Assembly (NCBI GenBank): GCA_003427395.1
Contig: BFEA01000550.1
Span: forward strand, 224,981 to 288,980
Direction of reading: 5' to 3'
From: Chara braunii
Lineage: Eukaryota > Streptophyta > Charophyceae > Charales > Characeae
Length of the DNA stretch: 64,000 nt
The notes under the pieces are model-generated. The model was not told where the DNA came from. It worked only from the letters and a program-made list of their open reading frames with translations, and ran no database searches. The position numbers and the translations under genes were made by a program. Numbering within the stretch: the stretch's first letter is position 1; the number at the start of each line of letters is the position of its first letter. Shown here piece by piece: positions 23,079 through 34,754 of the stretch.

Positions 23079-23777
23079 TTATCCGTTAGGGTGCCGACCT
23101 TGCCCTTCAGAAGCGTCTCTCAGGAATGTGTGTCTCTTGCTTGCTTGTCTTTCTCGTCTGTGTTTCAAAGAAGCCTCTATTTTCCGCCATATGCTCCGGA
23201 TTTCAGTCTCCACCATACGCAGCAATAAAGACCACATTTCTTCCCATGCCACCTCTGCTCCCTCGATTGTCCGTGTGCATCTGCATTTCCATAAGACCCA
23301 GAGTGCCAGTTTCCTGAGCAGATTGAACCAGACTTCCCTGCTGCCCTTGATGTTAATGGGGGTGTTAGTGAGGAGTAGAGGGGGGATGTTGGGGGGGAGT
23401 GTTGAGAAGAGGCTTGAGCAAAGTTCCAGAACCTCGTTCCAGATCCAGGTCACTTCCGGACAGAAGAGGAGGCAGTGGGGGATGTCGTCAAGTATGGTGT
23501 TGTTACTCAGCACGCAGGGTTCTGAGCTGCCTGGCTCTGAGAACTTCCTTCTCTCGTGAAGCCATTGGTTAACCGGGAGGGCTGCTTGTGCTATGGGCCA
23601 ATGCATACTACAGATTCTAATCGGTCTGATGAGAAGATATTTGGTCCACGGGACGGTGAAGGAGGTGGTCGAGTCTAAGTGAAGTATGTTCCTCCACTTC
23701 TCCACCAGACTGGGGTTCGGATCTGTGATCTGCAGTTTGAGGTCGTACCCGAGCTTTACATCATATTCTGTTATCAT
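23079..23777 (-). pseudogene. LINE ORF2 C-terminal domain with zf-RVT-like motif
   Basis: A 232-codon minus-strand frame contains PWTKYLLIRPIRICSMHWPI-type sequence. A Cys/His cluster follows (an EPCVLSNNTILDD stretch, then IPHCLLFCPEVTWIWNEV), resembling the zf-RVT domain found C-terminal to RT in plant LINEs and RT-derived pseudogenes. The segment ends in a basic tail (SLKHRRERQASKRH). The frame is open for its length but has no RT attached in frame. Confidence 0.65.
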
Positions 23778-25143
23778 TCTTGACTACATCCACTCCTTTG
23801 GGTCGAATTCGAGCTCCTCAATGCTGAGCTCTGGCTGGAAGATGATCCACGGCTTACTGTGAGAGACTCTTACCTTCCTAAGAAAGAAGGTTTCTACCCG
23901 TTCGTTCTGAGGTGCTTTGTTTTGAGCTTCTAGTTTGTACAGGCTGTGTTTGGTGATGGATTAGGATATGAAGTTGGTCTGGTAAGTGGTTGGATCTGGT
24001 CTTGATATGAAGTGGTAGGCTCTTGTTGGAGGGGTCTGGGAGATGAGGAGGGCCCAATCTCCTGGTTTCCACATGTACTTCTCTCTTAGGAGGGACGTCC
24101 ATAGGGGAGGAATGCTTTGGTGGATTTCCGCTACGTTGGTGCTCATGCAGTGACAGCCTTTCAGGGGAGTCCAGAGTTCTTCGTCTTATAACCAATCCTG
24201 TCGCTCCTCGGACCATAGATGTTTGACCTGCCATACCACTCTCTCTACCCAGGACAGCCATCTACAATCTTTAGCCCGAAGGGTCCAGGGTGTGCCCTCG
24301 GCGTCTTTGATCCAGGGATTGCCAAGCAGGGGCTGCCTTAGGACTTCCTCTTTGTTGCTCGGTGCCCCTCTCTTGTTTGGCATCAATCGGCCCAAGGCCT
24401 TCATAATCCGCGTCCAGTAAGTGTAGGGCGTGGGATTGGGCTGAGTGGACAGTGCTTGCTGGGTTTTCCTCGCTGATCTCTCTGATTGAGTGACCAGTCT
24501 TTGGCCATGATATAGAACAGGCCACTCATGTCGGAGGTTACAGGTGCCAGGTTCCTTAAGGCCAATTCAGTCCAAGGAAGTGATTGTTTGGTTTGGATCT
24601 TGACTATCCGTTTCGTCTGAAAGGGTGATCGCTTCCTGTTTTGGGTCAATGATGCCTAAGGCCTCTTCATGCGGTTTTCTGATGACGATTTGCCAGCCCA
24701 CTTTGTTTATGCAGGTGGTCCTGTTGGGGTCTCCGGTCCACAGGAATCATTTGGCCCTAGCCTTCAAGCTCCTCAAGACGTCATCGGGCGGGGACATATG
24801 GATGCTAGGTACCATAGCGTGGAGAATATTGTCGTGTTGATGATTAGTGCTCTGCCCAACAAAGAAACCTGGGTTTTCTTGCAAGGAGCTAGGTGGGTTT
24901 GCTCGGGCGATTAGATTTCGCCCCATCCCTTGCCAAATGTCGTCTTTGTTGATCATGATGCCCTACCAAAGTGCTTGGTCTCCCGTGGACCATGACATTG
25001 GGAGGGATAGGTCCGGGGTTTGGGGGGGGGGGGGTGTCTTATGCCAACCACCAGCATTCCATCTTAGACCAGCATTCCATCTTAGACCAGTTCACCTTCA
25101 TTCCTGATGTGAGTGGGAAGGCTTACATAGCTCTCACCAAGGC
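23778..25143 (-). pseudogene. LINE ORF2 region between RT and zinc finger, fragmented
   Basis: Short minus-strand frames show LINE-like pieces. One at 24186-24404 has GNPWIKDAEGTPWTLRAKDC. One at 24747-24956 has DDIWQGMGRNLIARANPPSS, followed by phrases typical of the RT-to-zf linker. Stops and frame changes separate them. A G12 run at 25023-25034 and a duplicated agcattccatcttagacc (near 25063 and 25081) lie in it. Confidence 0.5.
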
Positions 25144-25353
25144 CTAAAAGGAATTGTTGTTTGTGCAGATGCGAACCGTGAGGTCGTCGGCAAACATCAG
25201 CGTCGTACGTAGAGAGAAGTCGTGGAGGGGACTGCAACTCTGTTCGGTGAGGAGGTTTATGGAGGGGTCTTTGTGGAGGAAGGAGGCTATGGCTTCCATG
25301 ATGAATATAAAAATTGGGGGCGCAAGAAGGTCGCTTTGGCGAACAGATCTCAA
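25144..25353 (-). pseudogene. LINE RT catalytic block (FADD)
   Basis: The minus-strand frame has VRQSDLLAPPIFIFIMEAIA, matching the usual G(D/C)PLSP..F...E box in degenerate form, then TTLMFADDLTVR with the catalytic FADD. It belongs downstream of the RT block at 25568-26218; the roughly 200 bp between them are frameshifted. Confidence 0.7.
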
Positions 25354-25567
25354 TATCTAGTAAGTGTCTGACAATATTTTGTTTATCTGGACTCTGCCGG
25401 TGGGATCTCCGTTACCCAACGTCTGAAGTTTAAGCCAACTCCCATCTTCTCCATACAGCTATGGAGGAAATCCTTGTTCACTTGATCATAGGCCTTTTCG
25501 AAGTCAGAAAATAGGATAGCAGTCTGCATTCGTTTTTATGTAATCTTTGCTGCCTCATTCAGGGCTA

Positions 25568-26218
25568 TCACATTGTCAAGTATGTACCGTCCTGAGATGA
25601 ATTCTGCTTGGTCGATGTGAAAACATTTGTCCGCGAGTTTATGATCCTATTGGCTAGTGTTTTTGCTGGGATTTCGTAGGGGGTTGTGAGAAGTGAGATC
25701 GGTCTGTAATTTTTTAGGTCTTCTTTATCCCCTTTCTTGTGGATTAGAGCTACCACACTAGTGCTTAAAATTTGACCCGCACCTCCCTTTTCCTTGCTGT
25801 CATTGATGAAGTTGAGGTCGTTCCCCATTATCGGCCAGAAGTATACCCAAAACTCTTTGGATCGCCCATCGATTCCTGGTGCCTTGTCGTTCCTCATCCG
25901 GGATAAGGCTACTTGAAGTTCCCCCAAGGTGATTGGTTGTTCCAGGTTGTCCGTTTGCTCTTGCGTGATCGTCCTGTCTAGGTGCAACATCATGTGTTGA
26001 CGAGCGATGATGTTCGTTGTGGGAGGGAAGGAAGGGGTCCTGGTCTCGTAGAGGTCGACGTAGAAAGAGCTGGCGATCCTTACCATGTATGAGCCGGATG
26101 ATTTTATCTTGCCCTGGTCTGCTGGGTCTTTCAGCCTCTCGATTGTGTTGTTTCTAGCATTGGCCTTGATTTTAGAGAAGAATTCCGTCATGGATTCATT
26201 GAGGTTGCAGTCTGTCAT
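25568..26218 (-). pseudogene. LINE RT N-terminal blocks
   Basis: A 216-codon minus-strand frame. ITLGELQVALSRMRNDKAPG followed by IDG (RT block 0/1 of LINEs) is followed by STSVVALIHKKGDKEDLKNY and the RPISLL box. The KNYRPISLL motif is diagnostic of non-LTR RT. The N-terminal part is shared with the upstream duplicate at 26215-26496. Confidence 0.8.
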
Positions 26219-26573
26219 TCTGGCGCGTAGTTATAGACCCTAAGTTCCCATCTTCTCCATTCATTCTTGTCCTTGGTGGACGTGAGTAGGTCATCATAAA
26301 AGTTGTTGGTGGGATCTGTAATGAGGTAGAGGTCGACGTAGAAAGAGCTGGCGATCCTTACCATGTATGAGCCGGATGATTTTATCTTGCCCTGGTCTGC
26401 TGGGTCTTTCAGCCTCTCGATTGTGTTGTTTTTANCATTGGCCTTGATTTTAGAGAAGAATTCCGTCATGGATTCATTGAGGTTGCAGTCTGTCATTCTG
26501 GTGTGTAGTTATAGCCTCTAAGTTCCCATCTTCTCCATTCGTTCAACTCGTCCTTGGTGGACGTGAGTAGGTC
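26048..26573 (-). repeat. Tandem duplication in the LINE, period 278 bp
   Basis: About 245 bp beginning gtagaggtcgacgtagaaag at 26048 recurs at 26326 with very few differences, followed in both by the ttggtggacgtgagtaggtc phrase. The second copy contains the single N (26435). High identity plus an ambiguous base makes an assembly origin possible. Confidence 0.85.
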
Positions 26574-27063
26574 AGGCTTTCGTGATGGATATGGCAATTT
26601 GGAGCTCCTTTCTGATTTTGCGTTCTGCTGCTATGCTTCTCGACTCGACCGAGACAGTTTGGGACGGTCCCCATAGCTGTCTACAAACCAGTGGTGTCTG
26701 TTCTGGGGCCTCATCTCATCTTGTTGGATGAGCAGCCAGTTCCATCTGACTGCCTCTGTCAGACGGTCTGTGGAGAGGAGGGAGTCGTTTAGTCTGTAGA
26801 AGCCCTGGCTTTTTTCTACCACGGAGTTCAAGTTAAGCAAGTAGATGGGTTTGTGATCCAGTCCCAGTTGTTGGCAGAATTTTGGCCTCCTTCACTGTGC
26901 CCTGCAGTAGTTCGTAGATCAGGAAAAAAACGATCCGCGAGCGTTGCGTATGATTTGCTCAATTTCATTTAATTAGGGAGAAGGCTTCCTCACTCGGGTG
27001 AAGAGTTTGAAACGGGTCGATCAGTTCGAATTCTGTCATGGTTTTCCGGATATGGGTTCTTGC

Positions 27064-27513
27064 TCATGTGGGGCCCAGCAGCAGGGATAGGGAGATGCGA
27101 ACGAGACGGGGGTCCAATGTCGTATTCCTTTCTGCGTTAGGCACGTACAGGTTCAGGATCCTGAGCAGCAGGGATAGGGAGATGCGAACGAGACTGGGGT
27201 GCGCGGTATTAGGATTGTTGTGCCACGTATGCTTAGACCCTCTTCGTTGCACCACAGTGTGAAGGGACAACCATCCAAACTTTTCTCCACTGTCTCTTTG
27301 ATTCTGGTGTGGTTTGTGAGATTGGATAGGTGGGGGAAGGATGATGTCTGGTTTCGTTTTCTTCTGGGCTACGAGGCCCAGCCGGATGTCTGGAAGTTCG
27401 TCTTGGTCAATCAGAATTTTTTCCAAACCGTTGACGTTCCAGCTGTGGATCGTCAGCCCCTTGATTTGCCAATCCGTTCTTATTTCCTCGGTCAGTGTCT
27501 TATTGCAGTCCAT
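27064..27513 (-). pseudogene. LINE endonuclease N-terminus
   Basis: The minus-strand frame starts MDCNKTLTEEIRTDWQIKGL and then HSWNVNGL, the N-terminal strand of the APE-type endonuclease of L1-like LINEs (usual form: .WN.RGL). Downstream, ILNLYVPN fits the NVYAPN-type strand. A 30-bp direct repeat (cagcagggatagggagatgc at about 27077 and 27165) makes part of the protein appear twice (PSLVRISLSLLLR, PRLVRISLSLLLG). The catalytic Glu/Asp/His core is not recoverable. Confidence 0.6.
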
Positions 27514-27517
27514 TTTC

Positions 27518-28510
27518 TTAAGTTGTTCGGGTCACTAGGTTTAGATCCTGACTGACTTCTGATTGATCGACTTCTTTTTTTTTTTGGGGGGGGGGGAGGG
27601 TCGGCTGTTGTGGTGCGGAGTTCAATTGGGTGGGGCATTGGGGTCTCTTATCTGCTGCTGCCATCGTTCCTGCGCTGTCAGGTTTCGTTCCTCCGCTGTC
27701 CTCGTTAGCCCTCTTCCAGGAGGCAGTTCCTAGGCTGTAGTCCCCTGTGCTGCCCTCGGGGGTTGGGGTGGTACCGATCCCAGCGCTATCCCAGGAGAAC
27801 CTGTCAATCATCCCGTCGTCGTCGTCATCCCCTAAGCTCCCATTGTTGTCGCCGGCTCCAAGTAGAGTGGAACAGCTTCGTCCTGCAGAGAGTGTTCTGC
27901 AGGAGAGCACGTGGGAACTGATGTTGGTTTAGCTGTGTTGTTTTTCCTACTTGAAGAGGAGCTCCAGATTTGAGGGATCAGCTGGTGTGGTGGCTTTCTT
28001 TGAGTACGAGTTTGAGTTTGTGAACAGGGGGGGGGGGGGAAGAGGGGATGCCTACATGGGATAGCCTAAGCAAGTGGAGACAGGGGTTGGGGCAGTCAGG
28101 ACAGGGGTTCAGCCTGAGAGGATCTCAACTTGCGGGGCGTTCAAGCCAGTCGACAGCTCTACACGGGTGGATTTCGAGGTTGTAATAGGGTGCAGATGCC
28201 GTCGACCAAGCGTAAAGGAGTGCAGGGAGCCAGTCGACGAATGGATACTTCTCTCGTGAATCACAAGCAGGGTGGCAAAGGGTGGTCCATGACGGATACA
28301 ACAGTTGGCGGCGGATGGGGTGTAAGAGGTGAGGGGGCTGAGGCCTTGCGGTGTGAGAAGGTTAGGGAAGAGAAGTTTAGGTGTGACTGGGGTGTGTGAA
28401 GGAGGGGTTAGTCTTGGTGGGTTAAATGCATGTGGGAGGGGAGAGTTATACCACTGTAGAGGATAAGGTGAGCCACGTGGGCGAGGTGGAGTCGTTGGTG
28501 TGTGCTCCAA
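27518..28510 (-). other. Possible ORF1 or 5' region of the LINE, uncertain
   Basis: Minus-strand frames at 27518-27910 (acidic and Ser/Thr/Gly-rich) and 28109-28510 (Pro/Ser/Thr-rich) lie where LINE ORF1 would be. No RRM, CCHC or other ORF1 motif is visible. G-runs (27585-27598, 28027-28039) interrupt the region. It could equally be unrelated flanking sequence. Confidence 0.3.
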
Positions 28511-29590
28511 ACGGCGGGGGTGTCAGTCGGGTTAGCCAAGGATAGTTCGGGGAGAGGGGAAGAAGCTGGCCTGAAGTGGGACTTGGATCTTGGCTTGATG
28601 CGAGGGGGAGGTGGAGGGGGGGTTTGATTGTAGGGGCTTTCGTGGCAGGTGCGGGCAAGAGTGTGTATGTGACCGAGACAAGGAGTTGGCGGAGGGCGGG
28701 GGGGAAGGTGAGCTTGGTGTTGGGGGTGGGTCAGTGTTCAGCCCCGCGGTGCGATCTGCTCTTGAGCTTCAGAGGGCTGTTGGCGGTGTGCAAGTGTAGG
28801 GTGAGGGAATAGGGGAGAGATTCGGGATTCGAGAATTGTGGCAAGGGATTGTAGGCGCATTGTAGGCGCATTAGGAGATGAGGGGCATGACGAAGCAGAG
28901 GGGGCAGAGGAGGGGAGGGAGAAGGGGAGGAGAGGGGAGGGAGAAGGGGAGGGGAGGGGAGGAGATGGGATAGACGGGGCGGAAGAGGGAGAAGCGAGGG
29001 GAGAGAGAGCGGGAGGGGGAGAGGATGTTACTGGGTTCTTAACTTCGGAAAGTCTTGACGTAGTCGATCTTCTGCATGCTCCTGTGCATAATGTCGTTAG
29101 TGGGTTCTTAACTTTAGAATTTCAGTCTTGACATAGTCGATTTTCTCCGTGCACCTGTGCATAATGTCGGTGGACCTTTGCCACCGATGATCTCGAAGTC
29201 GTCGTTGGGGTCGGAGTTCTTGAAGTTGTATCGAAGGTGGTGGGGTGTCAGTGGCTCCTCCAGCAAAAGCTGCACCCGCTCACGCTCGTGCGGCGCAAAT
29301 GTCATTGGCCAGGTTGAAGACTGCTTGGAGAGCTACTCCATTGGGTAGGCGATGGGCGGTTGATAGTGTGCTCGCGTGTAGAGCACGAGTTGTTAGCAGG
29401 TGGAAGGTGATGGCTGGCGATGGCGGCTTGGCCGCCCTTCTTAGGGTTCTTGGTTGTTCTCCTTGGTTGGAGATGGCGGTGACGAGGAAGAGCGCTCGCA
29501 CATGGAGCACGAGCTACCTTGCATGCTAATGGCAATGGCGGCCTGGCCGCCCACCTTCAAACTTCAAAAGTGTGGCGTACAGCTATGCCT
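28511..29590. other. G-rich region with a small tandem duplication, no gene
   Basis: Strongly purine-rich around 28880-29020 (gaggggaggg-type phrases). At 29033-29168 two units of about 65 bp, each gggttcttaactt then cttgacatagtcga-type then gtgcataatgtcg, lie in tandem. Around 29360-29560 a gcacgag/gatggcggcttggccgcc phrase is repeated. Frames are low-complexity. Confidence 0.5.
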
Positions 29591-29700
29591 GGCGCGATGG
29601 CTCACTAGGGCGGGAGCCGGCAAGCCAGCGGGTTCAGGGTTGGATTCCAGCGGGTGAAAGGGCCTGGGCCAGTCGCTAGCACAGAATTGTGCAGCGTACC
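29587..29700 (+). mobile_element. tRNA-like SINE head
   Basis: TGGCTCACTAGGG (29598-29610) resembles the Pol III box A, and GGTTGGATTCC (29639-29649) the box B (consensus GGTTCGANTCC), about 40 bp apart. An unrelated-looking tail follows. The T-arm does not pair well, so it is not a functional tRNA; a tRNA-derived SINE is the likeliest reading. No A tail or target duplication could be set. Confidence 0.4.
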
Positions 29701-30283
29701 GTTCACGCTTACCGTCCACACGGGTGCAGTGTCAGTATTGATTAAATCCATTCTATTTTTGGATTTGTGAGCTTCCGCTGTGTATTCTAATCATCTGGTC
29801 GTGCGGATTGCTCTCTCCCCAAGTCTACTTGTCACTGTGCATGTGTATGGGAACGTGTGAATGCCATGTCGGATTCGTTTTCAATAAGGCACATAACATG
29901 CCAATGGGGCCGCACCACAATAAAGCATCACCACCTACAAGACTACTGTAGGCCAACTCTCTTGCGCCCAAAGTCAGTCGGCCACCCGTAATGGGACGTT
30001 TTCAAGCTCAGGTTGGTCAGATGGTAGACCAGCGAGCTTTGATGTTAAAGGATGAGCAGCCTAAAAACAGGATACCCGGGTCAGCCTCCGTTTTTCGCCG
30101 CTTACCTTCTTGTTTTCGACGTTGGGCGCAGTGGTCGGGGATTTGGGGCACCCAATTTGCCTGATGAACCCTAGCGCTATTCCCCTAATAACCCTTGAGA
30201 GTCCACGAGTGACTGCGGTTTCCACACACGGAATTCCAAGTGGTGGTGTGTGGTCCACAACTTTGAATCTTTCCTAGCCCTAG
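29701..30283. other. No gene seen
   Basis: Ordinary non-coding sequence with no motif on either strand that supports a call. Confidence 0.35.
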
Positions 30284-30600
30284 CAAATAAAACATAATTT
30301 TCAAAAATAATTCAAAAACAATCTACTAATTATATTTCACGCAGTGCTGTAAACCCGGTAGGACCAGGGGGCCCTCCCCCTACCCGGACCAGAACGGTCC
30401 TACCAGCCGATCGACCGGGGCGGTTCCCCCCCCCGGTTTCCTGTAGCGCATCAACAAATAAAACATAATTTTCAAAAATAATTCAAAAACAATCTACTAA
30501 TTATATTTCACGCAGTGCTGTAAACCCGGTAGGACCAGGGGGCCCTCCCCCTGCCGGGACCGGAACGGTCCTACCAGCCGATCGACCGGGGCGGTTCCCA
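30284..30600. repeat. Tandem duplication, period 171 bp, across the left end of a hAT-like element
   Basis: The segment from caaataaaacataattttc (30284) through the element end (cagtgctgtaaacccggtag) to gaccggggcggttccc is repeated from 30455 with only a few changes. Each copy contains both the flank atttcacg and about 85 bp of the element's left terminus, so the duplication happened after insertion. Confidence 0.9.
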
Positions 30601-31219
30601 AGGTTATCGCTGGCAGCAGCAGCCAGTGGTTGTACTGACAGGATAGGCCACCTTCCCTACCCTTCTCCACATTAATGCTCCCAGCGCACACTCTATCCCC
30701 ATTATCCTATCTCAGTATGACCAGCACTCAGGACCGTCAACCTACCCGTACTGAGGGCAACTTGGACCAGAAAGCAGTGACAAGCACCCCGTAACATTAT
30801 TCACCCCCACCCCCCTTTTCAAAGATTTGTTGTGGGAAGCACCGTCCCTACCCTGCCACTAACACCCCCAGCCCCCTTTTCAGAGTTTTTGGGCGGAAGG
30901 TTAACGTTTGCAGAAAGCCAGGTACGTTGCTGTCGATGTCTGCTGAAGCCCGTGCTTGCTGAAACCCCACCACTAACACCCTCACCATAAACCCCCCAAC
31001 TCCCGACCACCAACCCCTAAAAACGGAACTTCTCTGTTTTCTTTGCAGATTCGGGGACATCTCAGCAAGCGCAGTCCAACCATGTTTTCAAAACATTTTT
31101 TATTATTATTTTTTAACCCACTTTTGGGCCCAACCGGAATTCCAGTTGGACCACCGGGGGTCCAACCGGCCCAGTTGGATCTGGCCCGGTCCAACCGGCC
31201 GGTTGCCTGTGCAGCCCTG
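30513..31219. mobile_element. hAT-like non-autonomous element, about 707 bp
   Basis: The left end is CAGTGCTGTAAACCC (30513; duplicated at 30342). The right end, inverted, is CAGGGCTGCACAGGC (ending at 31219), about 8 of the first 11 bases matching. Flanks are ATTTCACG (30505-30512) and ATTTCACT (31220-31227), an 8-bp duplication with one mismatch. The ends are rich in ccgg/ggacc phrases, as in the element at 14217. It encodes no transposase. Internal frames are low-complexity. Confidence 0.65.
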
Positions 31220-32123
31220 ATTTCACTTGTATTTGATTTACTTCACTGATTATGTCCCTACCTTTGCCCTGAGCCTAATTGATACTCTTATGGCCTACAT
31301 ATATGATGTACTACGCCCGAGTAACGCCCCTAAGAGTGGAAGGAAAAATTACTTGTCAACCACCTCCCCAAGGCACGAGCAAAACCATCGTTTTTCGAGA
31401 GACCGGTTTCTGTCTGTTCGTTGTCAGTTCCTGCTGATGGGATACACTTTGTGAATGATAATAACTTCTGGAGGAGATTGAATCAACTTTGGTCCATCAT
31501 GTGAGATTCCAACGAGGGACTGATATAAAGATTGGGTCTGAAAACTCGGCCACCCTCTCAGAGTCTGGTGTTTTCGAGAGCTGTTTCCCATCACCTTCTT
31601 CTGAAAGGCCTTTTCACATCGCAGATCCCAAATTTGAATTCCAGGGTCAACGTCCCCCTCCAAATAGCCCCAGACGACTGAAACTGAACGGTAGTCACGT
31701 CAGGTATCCAAGAGGCACGGGTCACACTCAAAGGTGCCCGATGACCAGTCAGGTCTCACAGTCCAAAAGTGCAGCAGCCATCCCAGGGGACCCGGTACCA
31801 GCCAAGTCAAACGCAGACCCAAGTCAAGCAGAGGCCAGTACAGCCGAGGCCCAGTCCAAGTCGATACAAAGACTGGCCAGGCTCATTGCGGGACAGAATG
31901 CTCATTCTCAAGAAGGTGGAAGCGCTGTGCGCTATTGCGAGTTGACCATGCACCAGGAGCCCTGCTGGGCAACGCTATGCTGTTGATGACTTGCATCCAT
32001 AGCTGCGCGGTAGAGGAAGTAGCAGAGTATGAGCAGGAGGCGGATGCATCCAGAGACGAGATCCGCATAATAGCAGGGAAGAGAGAGAGAGAGAGGCAGA
32101 GAGATTGAGAGGTACAAGACTGG

Positions 32124-32203
<80 letters not shown>

Positions 32204-33814
32204 GAGGGAAGTTCATACCTGGACACTGCTGCTGGTTGATGCGCTGAAGAGCATCAGTGACTCCAACTCCCGAACAGAGTGTATGATGCTTGCGCTGATT
32301 AGCTATGGGTCAAACTCTCAAACTCTGTAATATGATATTGCGCTAGCTAGCGCTGGACACTTGAACTCTGGCTTGTAATATAAGATCATTCATTTGAGAT
32401 TATAAGCTGAGCTAATTCTGCCCCACCTTCCATGGACTTCTTTGTGGATTTCGTGTGAAACCTTGTGTGCTTATGAATGCGGAGACAATATAAGTGGTTC
32501 ATTGCACCTCAGTCTTCTATAAATTCTTTGACACTCAAGTCAGGCAGTTCTAGAATCGGGGCCTCTGAGCCAGAGTTATAACTTTCTGAAGACCTCTGAA
32601 AATGAACATATCAGTCCGTGATGCAGCCGACTGACAAAACGGGGGAACTTCCTGAAAATCCTGCGGCTTGGGGGGTTGGCAAATCATCATTAAAAAATGG
32701 TGATGGCATCAGACTTCCAAGGAAAATTTACAGATAAATTATCCATTAGAGCCATACAGAAAACAGGCCCTTTGAAGTGGGTTAGTTTTGCTGGTTTGTG
32801 ACTGATGGCAGCCAATGCAGCCCAACTATTAAAATTCTGAGGTTTTGAAGAAACTATGCTGGTTCTACTGATGGCTACTTCAATTGAGATTTGGTTTATG
32901 CCACCCTTCTACATCAGACTACAGCATTTAAAAATTGGATGCAAGAAAGGACTTACTAGGTCGGAGTTACTCTCAATGACTATGGTCATTCTTGTGACAA
33001 GAATCCGGCTGATTTGGGGGCGAGGCAGCATACTTGGACCTGATCTGCGCCGTGTGGACCAAGGCCCCCCAATGAGGCTAAGGTCTACCACCAAATACCC
33101 TGGGCTTGAGTGGAGTACCGTGTTATCAAGCCTGGGGACCACTACGGTGGTGGTACCAAATCTGGTACTAGGCCTGGGAGCCTTCAGCATCGGGACCAGC
33201 AGCAGCACCAGCAGCAGCACTCTTCGTCCCGTTGTTGGTACCAGTGACACCAAGCCCAAGGGTGCAGTCCCTGGGGTGCCACTGGTTGTGGCCCGCAGCC
33301 CAGTCTAGTGCTGGTACCAGTCCTTTTCGGGACAGGACCACACCGTGTGCATGTGTGCACGTGGGTCAGTAGCAGACTGGAGAACGGCCACCGTGTGCCG
33401 TGTGCACGTGGGTCAGTCCAGTTAGCGGACTGGAGAGCGGCCAGTTGGCACCTATAAGTGCTAGAGTTTTGACTTAGGGGGCCAATTCATTCATTCTGTG
33501 ATAAGGGAGTACGAGGCGTACACCCGGGGGAGATGCGGACAACATCAGGGATCGGGCGATCAAGATGTGCACCTCCCTGGGGAACACAGTGAACGCTGGG
33601 AAGGAGGAAGGTTTGGTAGTCACGGGGGCAAGGGACAACTTGAAGAAGAGGGGTGAGAGAGGCAGGAGATGAAGTGAGGAAGGAGGTGTGCACAGTGGGA
33701 GAAAAAGAGTAAATGAAGTGCAGAAGGAGATGTGCAGGGTGAGGCTTGGGAGCCGATGATGAGGAAGGAAGTAGGACATCAAGCCGTCAGAACCTGTAGC
33801 TGGCTGGCTCACGC
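31220..33814. other. No gene seen; contains a (GA)n microsatellite
   Basis: (GA)n lies at 32133-32199. Around 33334-33432 an approximately 50-bp unit with gtgtgcacgtgggtcagt and gactggag.acggcc is duplicated. Around 33195-33240 there is a cagcagcaccagcagcagc run. Frames up to about 165 codons (31489-31986) show no recognisable motif and run through low-complexity sequence. Confidence 0.4.
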
Positions 33815-34068
33815 TGTGTCCATCTGTGCCTGATCCGCATACAAGAGAATCAGCACTGAAGTGCATGCCTTCGACGAATCTGGCACTCACAAAGGTCTCT
33901 ATTTATGTGCGAAACACTTTCGACTTTCCCCACGCCGATCCGCTCTCTAGTGCTGGTATATTTGTGTGTCCGTTTGTGCCTGATCCACGTCCAAGAGAAT
34001 CTCAGCACTGAAATGCATGCCTTCGACGGCGCTCACAAAGGTCTCGATTTATGTGCCAAACTTTTATG
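33815..34068. repeat. Diverged tandem duplication, period 149 bp
   Basis: Unit one (33815-33922) and unit two (33964-34068) share tgtgcctgatcc, aagagaatc, cagcactga, tgcatgccttcgacg, ctcacaaaggtctc and atttatgtgc in the same order, with several small indels. Confidence 0.85.
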
Positions 34069-34347
34069 AAGCTGTTTAGCCTCGAAACACTTGGCGAGCC
34101 GCCTTTATTACTAGATTAAGCATTTGTTACTCGTGCGAGTGTCCAAATGTCTGCGAAAGGGTGAACCACAGTCTCCGGAATTTTTAGAATGTACCAATCT
34201 GCCTGATAACAACTGGCCATGACCGTTGGATCCTTTGCTGTTTCAGTAGGTCGACAATCCTTGCCCACCACTCAGCTATCTCTCTCGTGATTTGCAGCCC
34301 GGTTCAACTTGAATGTTAGTAGCAGCCAGTTGCAGCTAACGGTTGCT

Positions 34348-34524
34348 GTCCCTCTCTCGCTCTCTCTCCCCGAACTTCTCACTTTCTCTCATCCTAATCA
34401 CCATTCTCGCTGCTGGCCAGAGGATTGTTGTCAATCAGTCTCTGCAGCCTACCATAGAGCAGCGAGAATGGTGATTAGGATGAGAGAAAGTGAGAAGTTC
34501 GCGGAGAGAAAGCGACAGAGGGAC
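34348..34524. repeat. Long foldback hairpin, 67-bp arms, 43-bp loop
   Basis: The left arm (34348-34414) and the right arm (34458-34524) are near-perfect reverse complements. For example, cgaacttctcactttctctc is answered by gagagaaagtgagaagttcg, with a few mismatches (such as ccccg against cgcgg). The loop is 34415-34457. The transcript would fold into one long stem. The arms end abruptly, so this is an inverted duplication; no flanking target duplication is visible. Confidence 0.9.
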
Positions 34525-34754
34525 ACTGCGCCTCAGTTTCACGGTACGAAGACTCGAAGCACCGTTTGCATGAAAATGTGGGAAGGAAAAAGGAAGTCCA
34601 TGGGAGACGAACTAATGAACGTTTGGTGGGACACTGCGTCGTTTATCCGGAGATGGAGAACTCGCCGGGGCTTTTTTAGCACAAAAGTTTGACCTGTGCT
34701 CGGCATAACTCGTCGGCTTTTTCTTATCTTCTCTTTTCCAAAACACGAGACCAT

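Larger units (their letters stand above)
22915..27560 (-). mobile_element. LINE (non-LTR retrotransposon), minus strand, damaged
   Basis: On the minus strand an endonuclease start (27064-27513), RT blocks (25144-26218) and a C-terminal zinc-finger region (23079-23777) appear in the order of a plant L1-type ORF2. The 3' end abuts the right LTR of element B at 22914/22915 and no poly(A) tail is visible, so the LINE is either truncated there or was entered by element B. Frames are broken repeatedly, and a 278-bp-period duplication lies in the RT leader region. Confidence 0.8.
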
